Of a DNA stretch of 64,000 nucleotides, positions 1 to 9,015 are shown in pieces. Source of the DNA: Aestuariibius sp. HNIBRBA575 (lineage in GTDB: Bacteria > Pseudomonadota > Alphaproteobacteria > Rhodobacterales > Rhodobacteraceae); assembly GCF_040932005.1 (NCBI RefSeq), contig NZ_CP162414.1, positions 268,501 through 332,500 on the forward strand. The letters run 5' to 3'. The notes beneath the pieces were generated by a model. It did not search any database. It saw nothing but the letters and a program-made list of their open reading frames with translations, and had not been told where the DNA came from. How positions within the stretch are numbered: the first letter of the stretch is position 1; every line of letters starts with the position of its first letter. Made by a program: the position numbers and the translations under genes.

Positions 1-1
1 T

Positions 2-2389
2 GTTGCGTATCATCTGGCCAAACTGGGCTGGAAAGACGTCGTTCTGTTGGAACGCAAACAACTGACCTCTGGCACCACATGGCATGCGGCCGGGCTTATT
101 GCTCAGCTGCGCGCCACAAAAAACATGACCAAACTGGCGAAATACAGTCAGGAATTATACGGCACATTAGAAGAAGAAACCGGAGTCGCCACTGGGTTCA
201 AACGTTGCGGTTCCATTACGGTTGCTCTGACGGATGAACGGTGTGAAGAAATCTATCGTCAGGCGGCGATGGCACGGTCGTTTGGCGTCGAAGTCGAAGA
301 GATTTCGAACGAGCGGGTGCAGGAATTATACCCCCACATCAATCTAGAAGGCGTCAAAGGCGCGGTTTACCTGCCCAAAGACGGCCAAGGGGACCCCGCC
401 AACATCGCCTTGGCGCTGGCCAAAGGCGCCCGCCAGAACGGTGCGCTGATCAAGGAACGTATCAAAGTCACCGCCTTTACCAAGGAAGGCCGTGATGTGA
501 CGGGCGTGGATTGGGTGTCTGACGATGGATCAGAATCCGGGCATATCGAATGTGACATGGTCGTCAATTGCGGGGGCATGTGGGGGCACGAAGTCGGCAA
601 GAAAGCGGGCGTGAGCGTGCCGCTTCAGGCGTGTGAACATTTCTATATCGTCACGGAAAACATCGAAAACATGTCCCAATTGCCGGTGCTGCGTGTGCCG
701 GATGAATATGCCTATTACAAAGAAGACGCCGGTAAAATTCTGTTGGGCGCGTTTGAACCTGTGGCCAAACCTTGGGCGAATGACGGCATTCCGTCGGACT
801 TCGAATTTGACCAATTGCCTGAGGATTTCGACCATTTCGAACCGATCCTTGAAATGGCAGTTGAACGTGTGCCGCTCTTGGCCGAGGCCGGGATTCATAC
901 CTTCTTTAATGGTCCGGAATCCTTTACGCCGGATGACGCATATCACTTGGGTCTGGCCCCGGAATTGAACAATTTCTGGGTCGCGGCTGGGTTTAACTCG
1001 ATTGGGATTCAATCCGCTGGTGGCGCTGGTATGGCGTTGGCGCAGTGGATGGATACAGGCGAAAAACCGTTTGATCTGGGGGATGTTGACATCAACCGGA
1101 TGCAGCCATTCCAGGGCAACAAACAATACCTGTTTGAGCGGTCCAAAGAAACGTTGGGTCTGCTTTACAAGGATCATTTCCCGTTCAAACAAAAGGAAAC
1201 CGCGCGTGGTATTCGCCGGTCGCCGTTTCATTATCACCTTCAGGAACGCGGCGCTGTATTTGGTGAATTTTCAGGGTGGGAACGGGCAAACTGGTTTGCG
1301 CGTGAAAATCAAGAGGCCGAATATCAATACACATGGAAACGCCAAAACTTCTTTGACAATGTCCGCGAAGAACACATGGCGATCCGTCAAAATGTGGGCA
1401 TGTACGACATGTCTTCGTTCGGCAAATTGCGCGTAGAAGGCCCGGATGCCACCAAATATCTGAACTACCTTGCAGGCGGTCAATATGACGTGGACCATGG
1501 CCGGATTGTCTATTCGCAATTCCTGAACAAAAACGGCGGCATTGAGGCTGATGTGACCATCACGCGGCTGTCGACCAACACCTATTTGGTCGTCACACCC
1601 GCGGCGTCGCGCTATAATGATCAGGTCTGGATGGAACGGAACAAAGGCAACTTTAACGTTTCCATCACAGACATCACCGCCGCCGAAGCCACACTGGCGG
1701 TCATGGGTCCACGGTCTCGTGCATTGCTAGAAGCAGTGTCGCCAAACACATTCACAAATGACGTGAACCCGTTTGGCACGGCGCAGGAAATCGAAATCGG
1801 CATGGGCTTGGCGCGGGTTCACCGCGTGACCTATGTGGGCGAACTGGGCTGGGAAGTTTACGTATCGTCCGACATGGCAGGGCATGTTTTTGAAACGCTC
1901 TATGAAGCGGGACAGGATATGGGTCTAAAACTGTGCGGGATGCATATGATGGATACCTGCCGGATCGAAAAAGGCTATCGTCACTTTGGCCATGACATCA
2001 CCTGCGAAGATCACGTTGTTGATGCAGGCATCGGGTTTGCCGTCAAAGGTGACAAAGATGACTTTATCGGGCGGGATGCGTTTTTGCGTCGCAAGGAAAC
2101 CGGGCCACAGAACCGGATGTTGCAATTCAAACTGACGGATCCAGAACCGCTGCTTTATCATAATGAACCAATCCTGCGGGACGGCGAGCTGGTCGGCTAT
2201 CTGACCTCTGGCGCTTACGGTCACCATCTGGGCGGCGCGATGGGGCTGGGTTATGTGCCATGCGCCGGTGAAAAAGCGGCGGATGTGCTGGCGTCAAGCT
2301 ATGAAATCGACGTCATGGGTGTGCGGGTCAAAGCCGAAGCATCCCTGAAGCCGATGTATGATCCAAAATCGGAGCGGGTCAAAGCCTGA
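2..2389 (+). CDS. FAD-dependent oxidoreductase, dimethylglycine/sarcosine dehydrogenase family (5' truncated)
   Basis: The gene is cut by the left edge: the frame is open from base 2 and about 795 residues are visible, so only the N-terminal start and the GxGxxG dinucleotide motif are missing. The visible start reads VAYHLAKLGW..LLER, the end of a DAO-type Rossmann unit. It is followed by TSGTTWHAAGL, whose His matches the covalent FAD site of dimethylglycine dehydrogenase. The C-terminal half is a GcvT-like folate-binding region (from about MYDMSSFGK onward, then the GCV_T C-terminal barrel). Family members oxidatively demethylate N-methylated glycines, passing the one-carbon unit to tetrahydrofolate. 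The exact substrate (dimethylglycine, sarcosine or a related compound) cannot be fixed. It ends at a terminator shared with the next gene. Confidence 0.88.
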   Translation, partial: VAYHLAKLGWKDVVLLERKQLTSGTTWHAAGLIAQLRATKNMTKLAKYSQELYGTLEEETGVATGFKRCGSITVALTDERCEEIYRQAAMARSFGVEVEEISNERVQELYPHINLEGVKGAVYLPKDGQGDPANIALALAKGARQNGALIKERIKVTAFTKEGRDVTGVDWVSDDGSESGHIECDMVVNCGGMWGHEVGKKAGVSVPLQACEHFYIVTENIENMSQLPVLRVPDEYAYYKEDAGKILLGAFEPVAKPWANDGIPSDFEFDQLPEDFDHFEPILEMAVERVPLLAEAGIHTFFNGPESFTPDDAYHLGLAPELNNFWVAAGFNSIGIQSAGGAGMALAQWMDTGEKPFDLGDVDINRMQPFQGNKQYLFERSKETLGLLYKDHFPFKQKETARGIRRSPFHYHLQERGAVFGEFSGWERANWFARENQEAEYQYTWKRQNFFDNVREEHMAIRQNVGMYDMSSFGKLRVEGPDATKYLNYLAGGQYDVDHGRIVYSQFLNKNGGIEADVTITRLSTNTYLVVTPAASRYNDQVWMERNKGNFNVSITDITAAEATLAVMGPRSRALLEAVSPNTFTNDVNPFGTAQEIEIGMGLARVHRVTYVGELGWEVYVSSDMAGHVFETLYEAGQDMGLKLCGMHMMDTCRIEKGYRHFGHDITCEDHVVDAGIGFAVKGDKDDFIGRDAFLRRKETGPQNRMLQFKLTDPEPLLYHNEPILRDGELVGYLTSGAYGHHLGGAMGLGYVPCAGEKAADVLASSYEIDVMGVRVKAEASLKPMYDPKSERVKA

Positions 2390-2410
2390 TCCGACGAGAC
2401 AGAGCATTGG

Positions 2411-2438
2411 AAACGGGCAGGCTTAGGTCTGCCCGTTT
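2411..2438. terminator. Bidirectional terminator between convergent genes
   Basis: A perfect 10-bp stem (2411-2420 with 2429-2438) has an 8-nt loop, A-rich on the left and T-rich on the right. It can serve the DMGDH-like gene and the opposing SGNH hydrolase. The hydrolase stop codon (2423-2425) lies in the loop. Confidence 0.75.
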
Positions 2439-3151
2439 TTCGTGGTGATCTGCGGTGCCAGCATGTCCGCCCATAAATCATAGGCGGCCTTTGACGGGTG
2501 AAACCCATCCTTTGCGATGTATTTGGGTGCATATGGCACAGTAATCGGCACAAACGTCACATCAGGTTCCTTGGCCACGTTGGCCGCAAGCGCACGTCCA
2601 AGCCGCGCCGCGTCCTGTCCTAAAATCTGGCGCAATGGGGTGGGCAGCAATGGAAACCGACCCATCGGTGGCAGATCATTCACAAGAATATGCTGCACGC
2701 CGAATTTGGCCCGCAACAGCGCCCGCAGCCTGTTTTGTTGGGCAATCCATGGGCGTAAACTGGCATTGCGGGTCACGTCATTCACCCCCAGCACAATCAG
2801 CGCCACGTCAAAGTGATCTGGGTCCAAGTGCTGTAGATGCTGTAACGTTGATGGCGTTGTCGCGCCGGTTTTTGCCTCTAATTGCCATGTCACATGCATC
2901 GATTGCGACAGCCGCGCGATCAATTGCCCCAATAATGCATCCTCTTGATGGTCCACACCGACCCCAGCGGCAGAACTGTCCCCGATGATCAAGAGACGAA
3001 GGTGGGTATCGGTGCTGATCTGGGACCGGGTAGTTCCCTTTCGTGGCCCAATAGGTTCCGCCAGCAAAAGCGCATGGCGCCGCACGGTCAATCCCTGCCA
3101 GATCAATATTGGAGCCAAAGGCGGCTTGGAAAGGAATGTCGGGATTTTCAT
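2423..3151 (-). CDS. SGNH/GDSL-family hydrolase (lipase/esterase)
   Basis: A 242-residue protein with the three readable blocks of the SGNH hydrolase fold: GDSSAAG with nucleophile Ser59, GVND with Asn124, and DGFHPS with the catalytic Asp215/His218 pair. Members hydrolyse ester bonds in lipids, acylated sugars or thioesters; the substrate is not predictable. The frame is open much further upstream (to 3610), but that part overlaps rluA on the other strand and has poor protein character. I chose the ATG at 3151, which leaves a hydrophobic N-terminus (about residues 10-20, APILIWQGL). An ATG 33 bases upstream is possible, and neither has a strong Shine-Dalgarno. It is divergent from rluA. Confidence 0.8.
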   Translation of the reverse strand: MKIPTFLSKPPLAPILIWQGLTVRRHALLLAEPIGPRKGTTRSQISTDTHLRLLIIGDSSAAGVGVDHQEDALLGQLIARLSQSMHVTWQLEAKTGATTPSTLQHLQHLDPDHFDVALIVLGVNDVTRNASLRPWIAQQNRLRALLRAKFGVQHILVNDLPPMGRFPLLPTPLRQILGQDAARLGRALAANVAKEPDVTFVPITVPYAPKYIAKDGFHPSKAAYDLWADMLAPQITTKNGQT

Positions 3152-3239
3152 AGGTAATTGCTGGTGACATTGCGGACCCATTGCAAGCCTAACGCTGCGA
3201 TAGCTTTCCCTTGGCCGGCGGATCGGATAGGGACGCGGC

Positions 3240-3893
3240 ATGCAAATTGGAACCGAATATACCCCACCCCAAGACCCGCTTGTGGTTCTGCACGAAGACC
3301 ACGAAGTGGTGCTGGTTGATAAGCCAAGCGGCCTGTTATCGGTGCCCGGGCGGGGTGAACATTTGGCGGATTGCCTGATCACACGTGTGCAGCAGGTCTT
3401 TCCGACGGCATTGTTGGTGCATCGACTGGATCGCGACACGTCTGGTGTGATGATTTTTGCCCTGACGCCCCATGCACAGCGGCATCTGGGGCTGCAGTTT
3501 GAAAAACGCCAAACCCAAAAGACATATGTCGCACGCGTGCATGGCAAACTAGAGCCGAAAACCGGGCAGGTGGACCTGCCATTGATCGTAGACTGGCCAA
3601 ATCGCCCCAAACAGATGGTGTGTCATGAAACGGGGAAATCCGCGCAAACCGACTGGCGCGTTGTGCGGTCAAACGATGATGAAACTCGTGTGCGGCTGAT
3701 GCCAAAAACCGGGCGGTCGCATCAATTGCGGGTCCATATGTTGGCGTTGGGTCATCCCATTTTGGGGGATCCGTTTTACGCCACGGGCGCGGCACTGGAT
3801 CACCCGCGTTTGATGCTGCATTCAGAAACGCTTCGGTTTCGTCATCCCGATGGCGGGCAGGGCACACGCATCACGGCCAAAGCCCCGTTTTAA
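3240..3893 (+). CDS. rluA: RluA-family pseudouridine synthase
   Basis: This 217-residue protein is close to the usual length of RluA, which makes pseudouridine in 23S rRNA and in the anticodon stem-loop of some tRNAs. The catalytic motif HRLDRDTSG is complete, with the nucleophilic Asp at residue 64. DKPSGLLSVPG and GRSHQLRVH are the other conserved family blocks. There is no N-terminal S4 domain, which separates it from RluC/RluD and supports the short RluA class. The start is preceded by AGGGA at good spacing. The assignment to RluA within the family rests on length and domain content only. Confidence 0.8.
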   Translation: MQIGTEYTPPQDPLVVLHEDHEVVLVDKPSGLLSVPGRGEHLADCLITRVQQVFPTALLVHRLDRDTSGVMIFALTPHAQRHLGLQFEKRQTQKTYVARVHGKLEPKTGQVDLPLIVDWPNRPKQMVCHETGKSAQTDWRVVRSNDDETRVRLMPKTGRSHQLRVHMLALGHPILGDPFYATGAALDHPRLMLHSETLRFRHPDGGQGTRITAKAPF

Positions 3894-3901
3894 AAAGAAA
3901 A

Positions 3902-3920
3902 AGCGCCCCACTGGGACGCT
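3902..3920. terminator. Hairpin between convergent rluA and aldehyde dehydrogenase genes
   Basis: An inverted repeat (AGCG-CCCC / GGGA-CGCT with one C-A mismatch) follows an A-rich tract. It lies between the stop codons of two convergent genes, so it probably terminates at least the minus-strand gene. Confidence 0.5.
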
Positions 3921-3943
3921 CTCTTGGCTATGTTTTGTTGCAG

Positions 3944-5383
3944 TTAGGTGTTGATCCAACCAGAGATGGACTTCACCTCCAGAAATTCCTCAAGCCCAAA
4001 TGCGCCCCCTTCACGGGCCCGACCGGATGACTTTTTGCCACCAAAAGGCATGCCCTGTGCGCGGCCCTGACCATTGATTTCAACCATGCCGGATTCAAGC
4101 TGAAGCGAGAGCCGGTTGGCGCGTGCGGCATCTTGGGTCTGAACATAGTTTGTCAGGCCGTATTCCGTGTCGTTGGCGATGCGAACGGCCTCTTCCTCGG
4201 AGTCAAAAGGAATGATCGACAAAACAGGACCAAAGATTTCCTGCTGCGCGATTGTCATGTCATTGCTGACATCGGCAAACACGGTTGGGCGGACATAATA
4301 GCCACGATTGACGCCTTCTGGCAGGCCGGGGCCGCCCGCAATCAACCGCGCACCTTCGTTGATGCCCGTTTCGATCAATCCCTGAATTTGGTCCCATTGG
4401 CGTTTATTGACGACCGGACCAATATGGCGGCCTTCTTCGGTTGGTGTACCAACCTTGATACTGTCTGCGGTTTCGCGTGCAATTTCCAACGTTTGATCAT
4501 AAACGGTGCGGTCCACCAACATGCGGCTGGGGGCATTGCAGGATTGACCGGTATTGTTCATCATATGCAGAACGCCGCGTTTAACCGCTTTGTCATCCGC
4601 ATCCGCAAAAATCAGGTTCGCCCCTTTGCCGCCCAATTCCAGTGTCACACGTTTCATTGTGTCGGCGGCCGCCTTGGAAATAGCGCGCCCCGCACGGGTT
4701 GAACCGGTAAAGCTGATCATCTGAACATCCTTGTGTTCAGAGAGCTGCGTGCCCACACCCAGCCCGTCGCCATTCACCAGATTGAACACCCCGGCTGGCA
4801 GGCCGGCATCGTGCAAAAACTCTGCAAATAGCATCGAAGAGAGCGGCGCCTCTTCTGAGGGTTTTAACACGCAGGTACATCCGGCGAGTAGGGCCGGTAT
4901 GACCTTCAGAGTGACTTGATTCATTGGCCAATTCCAAGGGGTTATCAAGCCAACAACGCCAATCGGTTCATAGGATAGACGGTCATTGGGCGCATGTTCA
5001 CCAGCGTCCTTGACCCACTGAAAATTCTTGGCCGCGTCCAGAAAACCCTGTGTGTGCCATGGAATGCTCGTGGCCTGAGAATTCCGCGCCAATGTGATCG
5101 GGGCCCCCATTTCCAAGCTGATCGCTTGGGCCATTTCTTCTTTGCGAGCTTCGTATTGCTCTAGGAATTTTTCGATAATCGCAACGCGCGCGGATGGGTC
5201 CGTTGCACGCCAAGCGGGCCACGCGGATTTGGCGGCCGCAACGGCGGCATCGGTATCTGCCTGATCGCCCAAGGAAATGACCGCGCAGGGGTCTTCGTTT
5301 GATGGATTGATCACATCGTGATCACGGGGGGATGCAGGCGCAACCCACGCTCCGTCAATATAGAACTCGCGTTTTTTGATCAT
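3944..5383 (-). CDS. NAD(P)+-dependent aldehyde dehydrogenase
   Basis: At 479 residues this is the standard length of the ALDH superfamily, which oxidises aldehydes to acids. The catalytic residues are all present: Asn151 (TPWNWP), Glu249 in LELGGKG, and the nucleophile Cys282 in NTGQSCNAP. FTGSTRAG is the cofactor-binding loop. The start at 5383 is preceded by GGGAG at ideal spacing; the frame stays open upstream, but that extension lacks support. It is divergent from the peroxiredoxin gene. The substrate is unknown. General aldehyde detoxification is plausible given the antioxidant neighbour, but this is only inference. Confidence 0.9.
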   Translation of the reverse strand: MIKKREFYIDGAWVAPASPRDHDVINPSNEDPCAVISLGDQADTDAAVAAAKSAWPAWRATDPSARVAIIEKFLEQYEARKEEMAQAISLEMGAPITLARNSQATSIPWHTQGFLDAAKNFQWVKDAGEHAPNDRLSYEPIGVVGLITPWNWPMNQVTLKVIPALLAGCTCVLKPSEEAPLSSMLFAEFLHDAGLPAGVFNLVNGDGLGVGTQLSEHKDVQMISFTGSTRAGRAISKAAADTMKRVTLELGGKGANLIFADADDKAVKRGVLHMMNNTGQSCNAPSRMLVDRTVYDQTLEIARETADSIKVGTPTEEGRHIGPVVNKRQWDQIQGLIETGINEGARLIAGGPGLPEGVNRGYYVRPTVFADVSNDMTIAQQEIFGPVLSIIPFDSEEEAVRIANDTEYGLTNYVQTQDAARANRLSLQLESGMVEINGQGRAQGMPFGGKKSSGRAREGGAFGLEEFLEVKSISGWINT

Positions 5384-5522
5384 ATTATTTCTCCCTTCCG
5401 ACAAGCCTTGGCAGGATTGCCGAGTATTTGCAAGCAAAGCTGGCTTTTGACGTTTTTCAAACCTATATCCAAATACAGAACGCAGAAGATGTTCTATCTG
5501 CGACATATCGCTGGAGATAAAC
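5384..5522. promoter_or_regulatory. Divergent promoter region with two small dyads
   Basis: The 139-bp region between the aldehyde dehydrogenase and peroxiredoxin genes must hold both promoters. Two symmetric elements are visible: TTTGC-AA-GCAAA at 5427-5438 and TTTGA-N6-TCAAA at 5446-5461. They could be operators for a shared regulator. I could not assign convincing -35/-10 boxes. Confidence 0.35.
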
Positions 5523-6170
5523 ATGGGTATTCGGATAAACGAAGTCATCCCCAATTTGACCGTTGAAACGGATCAAGGGTCGTTGAACCTGCATGATTGG
5601 GTTGGGGGCAATTGGTCCATTCTGTTTTCACATCCCAAAGATTTCACCCCCGTTTGCACCACCGAATTTGGTGCCGTGGCGCAGCTGGCGGATGAATGGG
5701 ACAAACGCAACGTGAATGTCATGGGCGTTTCCGTTGATGGTGTAGAAGAGCACATCAAATGGAAAGCGGATATTGAGAAAGCCGGTGGTGCAACGCCGAA
5801 TTTCCCAATTGTTGCGGACCAGGGTCTGGCCTTGTCCAAAGCGTTCGACATGTTGCCAGCCGAGGCAATTTTGCCCGATGGGCGCACGCCAAATGACACG
5901 GCCACCGTGCGGTCAGTTTTCATCATTGGCCCAGACAACCAATTGAAGCTGTCCATGACCTATCCGATGAATGTCGGGCGCAATTTCGCTGAGGTTCTGC
6001 GCGCTGTGGATGCGTTGCAAACGGCCAATGGTCAGGGCGTTGCAACGCCTGCCAATTGGGTGCCCGGTGGGGACGTGATTGTACCGATGACCGTGTCAGA
6101 CGAAGACGCGCGCGCCAAATATGGCGAGGTGGATATGGTGCTGCCTTATCTGCGCAAAGTGAAGCTGTAA
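5523..6170 (+). CDS. 1-Cys peroxiredoxin (Prx6 class)
   Basis: A cytoplasmic thiol peroxidase of 215 residues that reduces hydrogen peroxide and organic hydroperoxides. The peroxidatic motif HPKDFTPVCTTEFG carries Cys45, the only cysteine in the protein, which makes it a 1-Cys enzyme needing an external thiol donor. The long C-terminal region (NWVPGGDVIVP and beyond) is typical of the Prx6 class and of dimerisation. GGAGA precedes the start by about eight bases. It is divergently transcribed from the aldehyde dehydrogenase, which suggests shared stress control. Confidence 0.93.
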   Translation: MGIRINEVIPNLTVETDQGSLNLHDWVGGNWSILFSHPKDFTPVCTTEFGAVAQLADEWDKRNVNVMGVSVDGVEEHIKWKADIEKAGGATPNFPIVADQGLALSKAFDMLPAEAILPDGRTPNDTATVRSVFIIGPDNQLKLSMTYPMNVGRNFAEVLRAVDALQTANGQGVATPANWVPGGDVIVPMTVSDEDARAKYGEVDMVLPYLRKVKL

Positions 6171-6227
6171 CTGTTTTGGCGTGCATCCAGGGATGCGCGC
6201 CATTTGCCTTAGAAAAGAGCGCGCAAT

Positions 6228-6962
6228 ATGCATGAAAAGAACCCGGATGTCCGGCCCGCCCAGCAGCGGATCAAACGCAAACCCGAAGACGTCGCTGCAA
6301 CGCCGCCCGAACCACGGTCCTTTAAAACTGCGTTCACGCCAGAATTTCTAAAACCCTATCACAAAGGGGTTATGGACTATACATATAAGGGTGTGAGCTG
6401 TCTCAAAAGCCCGATTGATCTGGCAATCTATATGAAGCTGATCTTTGACTTAAAGCCGGGATCGATCATCGAAATTGGGTCGTTTCACGGCGGGGCAGCA
6501 CTGTTTTACGAAGATTTGTGCCGCAATTACGGGTTGGATACAGAAATCGTCACTGTTGATTTTCGCACCCTAGAAGAAAACCCAACCACACAAGCGTCAA
6601 AGAGCAAAGTTCGGTTCTATCAGGCTGATGCGGAACATCTTGAAGAAAGCGACCTGCATGCGGCGTTAGATACGCTGCCGCGGCCGTGGTTGGTGATCGA
6701 AGACAGCGCCCATACCTTTAGGGTCAGCCATGCGGTTATGGCCTATTTTGCCAAACGCATGCAGTCCGGCGAATATTTGTTGATCGAAGATGGCGTCATC
6801 GAGGACCAAGGCGGAAACTGGCGATATGACGGTGGCCCGAACCGCGCAGTTCACGAATATCTCAGGGATTTTCCTGACCATTATGACATCGACACTCATT
6901 ACAATGACTTCTTTGGGGTTAATGCCAGCTTTAATCCCAACGGGTATTTGGTCAAACGATAA
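6228..6962 (+). CDS. CmcI/cephalosporin-hydroxylase-like methyltransferase-fold protein
   Basis: A 244-residue protein with a class I SAM-binding pocket signature, IEIGSFHGGAALFYEDL, followed by VDFR and the acidic metal-site region LLIEDGVIEDQGG...GGPNRAVHEYL. This layout matches the CmcI family, which includes cephalosporin 7-alpha-hydroxylase components and sugar O-methyltransferases such as those acting on rhamnose. The first 35 residues are charged and low-complexity. Automatic naming as a cephalosporin hydroxylase would be misleading, since no beta-lactam pathway genes are near. An O-methyltransferase acting on a glycan or small molecule is the safer reading. It may be cotranscribed with the peroxiredoxin 57 bp upstream. 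Confidence 0.7.
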   Translation: MHEKNPDVRPAQQRIKRKPEDVAATPPEPRSFKTAFTPEFLKPYHKGVMDYTYKGVSCLKSPIDLAIYMKLIFDLKPGSIIEIGSFHGGAALFYEDLCRNYGLDTEIVTVDFRTLEENPTTQASKSKVRFYQADAEHLEESDLHAALDTLPRPWLVIEDSAHTFRVSHAVMAYFAKRMQSGEYLLIEDGVIEDQGGNWRYDGGPNRAVHEYLRDFPDHYDIDTHYNDFFGVNASFNPNGYLVKR

Positions 6963-7034
6963 CCCGCCGCGTTTGATCGCGATTAATCAAGAATGTTTAC
7001 CTGATATTTAGAGCGCTGCGCGTTTAGTGGCGGG

Positions 7035-7358
7035 ATGAAAAACGTTCTGGATTTCCTCCCTGCTATTGCATCATTGATGCTTTGTTTGCTGGTGACCCCC
7101 GTGATGGCTGTCGTTTCGACACCTATCGAACCGGGGTCATTGGTGCTGGTGGTTGCGTCCCCTACCCAAGATTTTGAACAATTGGTGCAAGATGCCGGTG
7201 GTCAGGTTGTCGGGGCTGAAAAGAGGTATCTATCGGTGCTTGGTGTTTCAGATGATCCGCAATTTGCGGACCGTCTGCTGGCGCTTGGGGCATGGGCGGT
7301 TCTGGACGGGTCAATACAAGCATGGCTGTGTGGGGAACTTAATGCGCAAACTAAATGA
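7035..7358 (+). CDS. Small exported protein of unknown function, overlapping a chemoreceptor gene
   Basis: I do not recognise this 107-residue protein. Residues 1-26 form a clear signal peptide (hydrophobic core [12 protein letters not shown]), leaving a mature protein of about 80 residues with pattern [21 protein letters not shown] and a repeated [15 protein letters not shown] stretch. Only one cysteine is present in the mature part. Its last 17 bases overlap the start of the methyl-accepting protein gene in another frame, so the two are probably translationally coupled. A periplasmic partner for that otherwise sensor-less receptor is possible but unproven. Confidence 0.6.
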   Translation: MKNVLDFLPAIASLMLCLLVTPVMAVVSTPIEPGSLVLVVASPTQDFEQLVQDAGGQVVGAEKRYLSVLGVSDDPQFADRLLALGAWAVLDGSIQAWLCGELNAQTK

Positions 7359-8937
7359 ACTGGAAAACACACGACATTCCGCGTTGCGGATGCTCACGAT
7401 TGTTACGGTTGTTGTTGGTGCCATTCCGATTATCGTCGCGGGGACGATCGGAAATTCTGTTTTTGCAATTGGTGGGCTTGCTGGGATGTTCGCCCTGCTC
7501 GCGGTTGCGTCCTATAAAAAAGGAACAGGTCTGGCCGGGCGGTTGGGTGTTACGATTTCACTGATCGGGGAAATTGCGCTGCTGACGGCGGCGTTTTCTG
7601 GTCATGCCTGGCAAATAGACAGCCACATGACCTATTTTGCCGGGCTGGCGATGGTGACGCTCCTTGTTGATCCCGTTGCATTGGTGGTCGGGGCTGGTGT
7701 GATCGCCTTGCACCATCTGGCTTTGACATTTGTAATGCCCAGCCTGATTTACCCTTCGACGGATCTATCGGCGAATATTGAACGGACGCTGTTTCACGCT
7801 GCCATTTTGGTCGTTGAAACGATCATTTTGGTTGTGGCTGCGCGCAATACGCACGCGCAGCTGCTAACGATCCAAACCGACAAATCGGCCCTGACGGATG
7901 CCATGTCTGCATTGGAACAGGAAATGGCTGTAATCGCAGAAAAGGATCGCGCCCAGACGAATGTCGTGACCCAATTGCGGACAGGTTTGTCAGAGGTGGA
8001 ATCCGGAAATCTCAGGGCTGACATCACAGGACCATTCCCGACGGAATATGAGGATTTGCGCAAGAGCTTTAATGAGACCGTCAACGCCCTAAACGTTGCC
8101 GTTAGCACAGTCGTGTCTTTGTCCGATGGCATGCGGCTAAGTTCTGGGGAATTAGCAGCCTCGTCCAATCAGGTCGCCAAAAGCACGGAACAACAGGCCG
8201 AAACCCTGGCACGGGTGTCGGGTGCGGTGGTCAACATTTCAGACGCGATGAAAACATCTGTCGACACAACAGGTCGAACGCAGAACCGGTTTGATATCAC
8301 CAGATCGGCTGCGGAAAACAGCGCGGTCATCGTCGAACGCGCGGTTACGGCCATGGACGCAATCGAAGAATCATCGGGTGAAATCAACAGCATCGTAAGC
8401 TTGATCGAAGACATCGCATTTCAAACAAACCTGTTGGCACTGAATGCAGGCGTAGAAGCCGCGCGTGCAGGTGAAGCGGGGGCCGGATTTGCGATTGTGG
8501 CATCCGAAGTGCGCGCCCTTGCATATCGGTCCTCTGAGGCCGCGCAAAATATCAATCGACTGATTGAACAAAGCGGCGAACAGGTTTCAGCTGGCGTCGT
8601 GTTGGTGAAAGAGGTGGGTGAGGCACTGACCGGTATCCTAACCGATGTGAAAGAAGCCTCTGAAAGTATTGTCGAAATCGCTAAATCAGCGCGGGATCAG
8701 TCCGATTCTGTATCAGAAATTCGGGCCGCGTTGGACACAATCGAAGGCATCACTCAGAGCAACGCCGCAAGATCAGAAGAAGCATTCGCCGCCACGGTTG
8801 GGTTGGATCAGTCCATGGATCAACTGACCAATACGCTCAAAAGGTTTGATGTGGGGGCACAACAAAACACCGCTGAACAGGCCGCGTGGAATGATGACAA
8901 AGAAAGCCTGAGCGAAGATTTTGCTCAGTTTGGCTGA
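7342..8937 (+). CDS. Methyl-accepting chemotaxis protein with multi-pass membrane N-terminus
   Basis: The 531-residue product has about six hydrophobic helices in residues 15-185 with short loops and no periplasmic ligand-binding domain. A HAMP-like linker follows (about 215-260, [18 protein letters not shown]), then a long coiled-coil signalling domain. The hairpin tip is almost canonical ([20 protein letters not shown]), where CheW and CheA bind. Such receptors sense through the membrane domain or a partner. The start at 7342 overlaps the upstream small exported protein. No che genes are in the window. The last residues (EDFAQFG) do not resemble the CheR-docking pentapeptide. Confidence 0.9.
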   Translation: MRKLNELENTRHSALRMLTIVTVVVGAIPIIVAGTIGNSVFAIGGLAGMFALLAVASYKKGTGLAGRLGVTISLIGEIALLTAAFSGHAWQIDSHMTYFAGLAMVTLLVDPVALVVGAGVIALHHLALTFVMPSLIYPSTDLSANIERTLFHAAILVVETIILVVAARNTHAQLLTIQTDKSALTDAMSALEQEMAVIAEKDRAQTNVVTQLRTGLSEVESGNLRADITGPFPTEYEDLRKSFNETVNALNVAVSTVVSLSDGMRLSSGELAASSNQVAKSTEQQAETLARVSGAVVNISDAMKTSVDTTGRTQNRFDITRSAAENSAVIVERAVTAMDAIEESSGEINSIVSLIEDIAFQTNLLALNAGVEAARAGEAGAGFAIVASEVRALAYRSSEAAQNINRLIEQSGEQVSAGVVLVKEVGEALTGILTDVKEASESIVEIAKSARDQSDSVSEIRAALDTIEGITQSNAARSEEAFAATVGLDQSMDQLTNTLKRFDVGAQQNTAEQAAWNDDKESLSEDFAQFG

Positions 8938-8965
8938 GCTATGCCAAGGAAAAGAACGCCAAAAA

Positions 8966-8993
8966 AAGAGCCCCGGTAAATGCCGGGGCTCTT
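8966..8993 (-). terminator. Strong intrinsic terminator of pnp
   Basis: An 11-bp perfect stem (8966-8976 with 8983-8993) has a 6-nt loop. It is followed on the minus strand by a run of T residues, so it ends pnp transcription. It may also stop the convergent chemoreceptor transcript. Confidence 0.85.
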
Positions 8994-9015
8994 AAACGTT
9001 CAAAGAAGGTAGCGC

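Noticed and set aside
2423..3610. Longer form of the SGNH hydrolase (395 codons)
   Set aside because: The added part is antisense to rluA, and the family length fits the start at 3151.
6228..6962. Naming the protein a cephalosporin hydroxylase involved in antibiotic synthesis
   Set aside because: Only the fold is shared, and no beta-lactam pathway gene is present.
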